A DNA stretch of 5,724 bases from the NCBI GenBank assembly GCA_026392575.1, contig JAPLBU010000374.1:1-5724 (forward strand). Reading direction: 5' to 3'. The notes below the pieces were generated by a model. That model had not been told where the DNA came from. It did not search any database and was given only the letters and a program-made list of their open reading frames with translations. This document shows, in pieces, positions 4,865 to 5,724 of the stretch (position 1 is its first letter; the number at the start of each line of letters is the position of its first letter). Origin of the DNA: Actinomycetota bacterium (lineage in GTDB: Bacteria > Actinomycetota > Actinomycetes > S36-B12). The translations under genes were made by a program, and so were the position numbers.

Positions 4865-5724
4865 ATGTCGTCGATCACTGCGCCCACCGGTCTGCTCATC
4901 GGCGGCGAATGGCAGCAGACGCAGAAGCGAATCCAGGTCATGGACCCGGCGACCTTCACGGTGCTGGCGGAGATCGGCGATGCCGAGGTCGCTGACGGCC
5001 TCGATGCCGTGACCGCAGCTCATGACGCTTTCCAGACGTGGTCGGTCACGCCAGCCCGTCAGCGCGCTGAGATCCTGCGCCGCGCGTTCGAGATCATGTC
5101 GGCGGAGTTGGAGACCTGCGCGCGCATCATCTCCCTGGAGAACGGCAAGGCGTGGCGCGATGCGATGGGCGAGGCGACGTATGCCGCTGAGTTCTTCCGC
5201 TGGTTCTCCGAGGAGGCCTCCCGGATCGAGGGTGGATTCCGCTACGCCCCGAACCGCGACAAGACGATCATCACCGACCACCGCCCCATCGGCGTGGCCT
5301 ACATGATCACGCCGTGGAACTTCCCGGCAGCGATGGCGACGCGCAAGCTTGCTCCGGCGTTGGCGGCAGGCTGCACGGCGATTCTCAAGCCGGCGGGGGA
5401 GACGCCGCTGACGGCACTGTGGATCGGCGATGTGCTGCAGCGCGCGGGTGCACCGGCCGGCGTGGTCAACATCATCACGACCAGCCAGACCGGCCCGGTG
5501 TCCAGTGCGATCCTGGCCGACCCTCGCGTCGCGACCCTGTCCTTCACCGGCTCGACCTACGTGGGCAAGATGCTGCTCAAGCAGACGGCCGATCGCGTGC
5601 TGCCGTCGTCGATGGAGCTCGGTGGCAACGCCCCGTTCATCGCCTTCGAGGGCGCCGATGTCGATGCGGCGGTCTCCGGCGCGATGATCGCGAAGATGCG
5701 CAACGGCGGTGCGGCCTGCACGGC
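4865..5724 (+). CDS. gabD: NAD(P)-dependent aldehyde dehydrogenase, probably succinate-semialdehyde dehydrogenase (3' end outside window)
   Basis: Oxidises an aldehyde to an acid, most likely succinate semialdehyde to succinate (GABA breakdown or a 2-oxoglutarate bypass). The first 286 residues are present. Aldehyde dehydrogenase landmarks are at standard spacing: TPWNFP (149-154, oxyanion Asn152), Lys175 in LKPAGETP (cofactor binding), FTGSTYVG (227-234, Rossmann turn), E251 in ELGGNAPF (general base), and the nucleophile C285 in NGGAACT. The 34-residue gap between Glu and Cys and the 23-residue gap between Asn and Lys both equal the classic values. The KMRNGG-ACT form around the cysteine resembles the actinobacterial SSADH group, usually NGGEACT; here Glu is Ala. 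The start follows a strong AGGAGG. Superfamily membership is certain; the substrate is inferred and another aldehyde is possible. Confidence 0.9.
   Translation, partial: MSSITAPTGLLIGGEWQQTQKRIQVMDPATFTVLAEIGDAEVADGLDAVTAAHDAFQTWSVTPARQRAEILRRAFEIMSAELETCARIISLENGKAWRDAMGEATYAAEFFRWFSEEASRIEGGFRYAPNRDKTIITDHRPIGVAYMITPWNFPAAMATRKLAPALAAGCTAILKPAGETPLTALWIGDVLQRAGAPAGVVNIITTSQTGPVSSAILADPRVATLSFTGSTYVGKMLLKQTADRVLPSSMELGGNAPFIAFEGADVDAAVSGAMIAKMRNGGAACT

Noticed and set aside
4283..5281. Long minus-strand open frame (332 codons) across the carboxypeptidase and aldehyde dehydrogenase genes
   Set aside because: It spans two well-supported genes in other frames, has an Arg/Gly/Pro-rich composition with no motif, and is the expected shadow in G+C-rich DNA.

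Overview
The window is dense, G+C-rich chromosomal DNA with the codon use (C/G at most third positions) and gene types of a high-G+C actinobacterium. The link of a eukaryote-like NADP isocitrate dehydrogenase, trpS and a D,D-carboxypeptidase also resembles the icd1–trpS–dacB1 neighbourhood I recall from mycobacteria. The assignment to Actinomycetota rests on this pattern and not on any search. I see no mobile element, CRISPR array, tRNA or rRNA, and no stretch over 300 bases lacks a gene.

Layout, left to right: the 3' end of icd (+), cut short at its C-terminus; a small three-helix membrane protein of unknown function (-), tail to tail with icd; a CorC/HlyC (CNNM-type) membrane transporter gene (+), broken by a junction near 1153 into an N-terminal DUF21 piece and a CBS/CorC-domain piece; trpS (+); a 2H phosphoesterase of the 2'-5' RNA ligase type (+), coupled to trpS by a GTGA overlap; a secreted, membrane-anchored penicillin-binding D,D-carboxypeptidase (-); and, divergent from it, the first 286 codons of a succinate-semialdehyde-type aldehyde dehydrogenase (+), which runs off the right edge.

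Functionally these are ordinary housekeeping genes: TCA cycle and 2-oxoglutarate metabolism at both edges, ion transport, tRNA charging, RNA chemistry and cell-wall trimming. corC–trpS–2H phosphoesterase reads as one transcription unit on the plus strand, with 4 bp and -4 bp spacing. Several genes lack a Shine-Dalgarno sequence but have a -10-like hexamer just ahead of the start codon, which suggests leaderless mRNAs.

The most notable points are two deletion-like scars within 750 bases (icd tail, corC middle), unusual residues in the GxDQ motif of the TrpRS, and a 23-bp divergent start region between the membrane protein and corC. I did not find convincing evidence of a new biological system. 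The broken genes may be real decay or may be assembly or sequencing errors.
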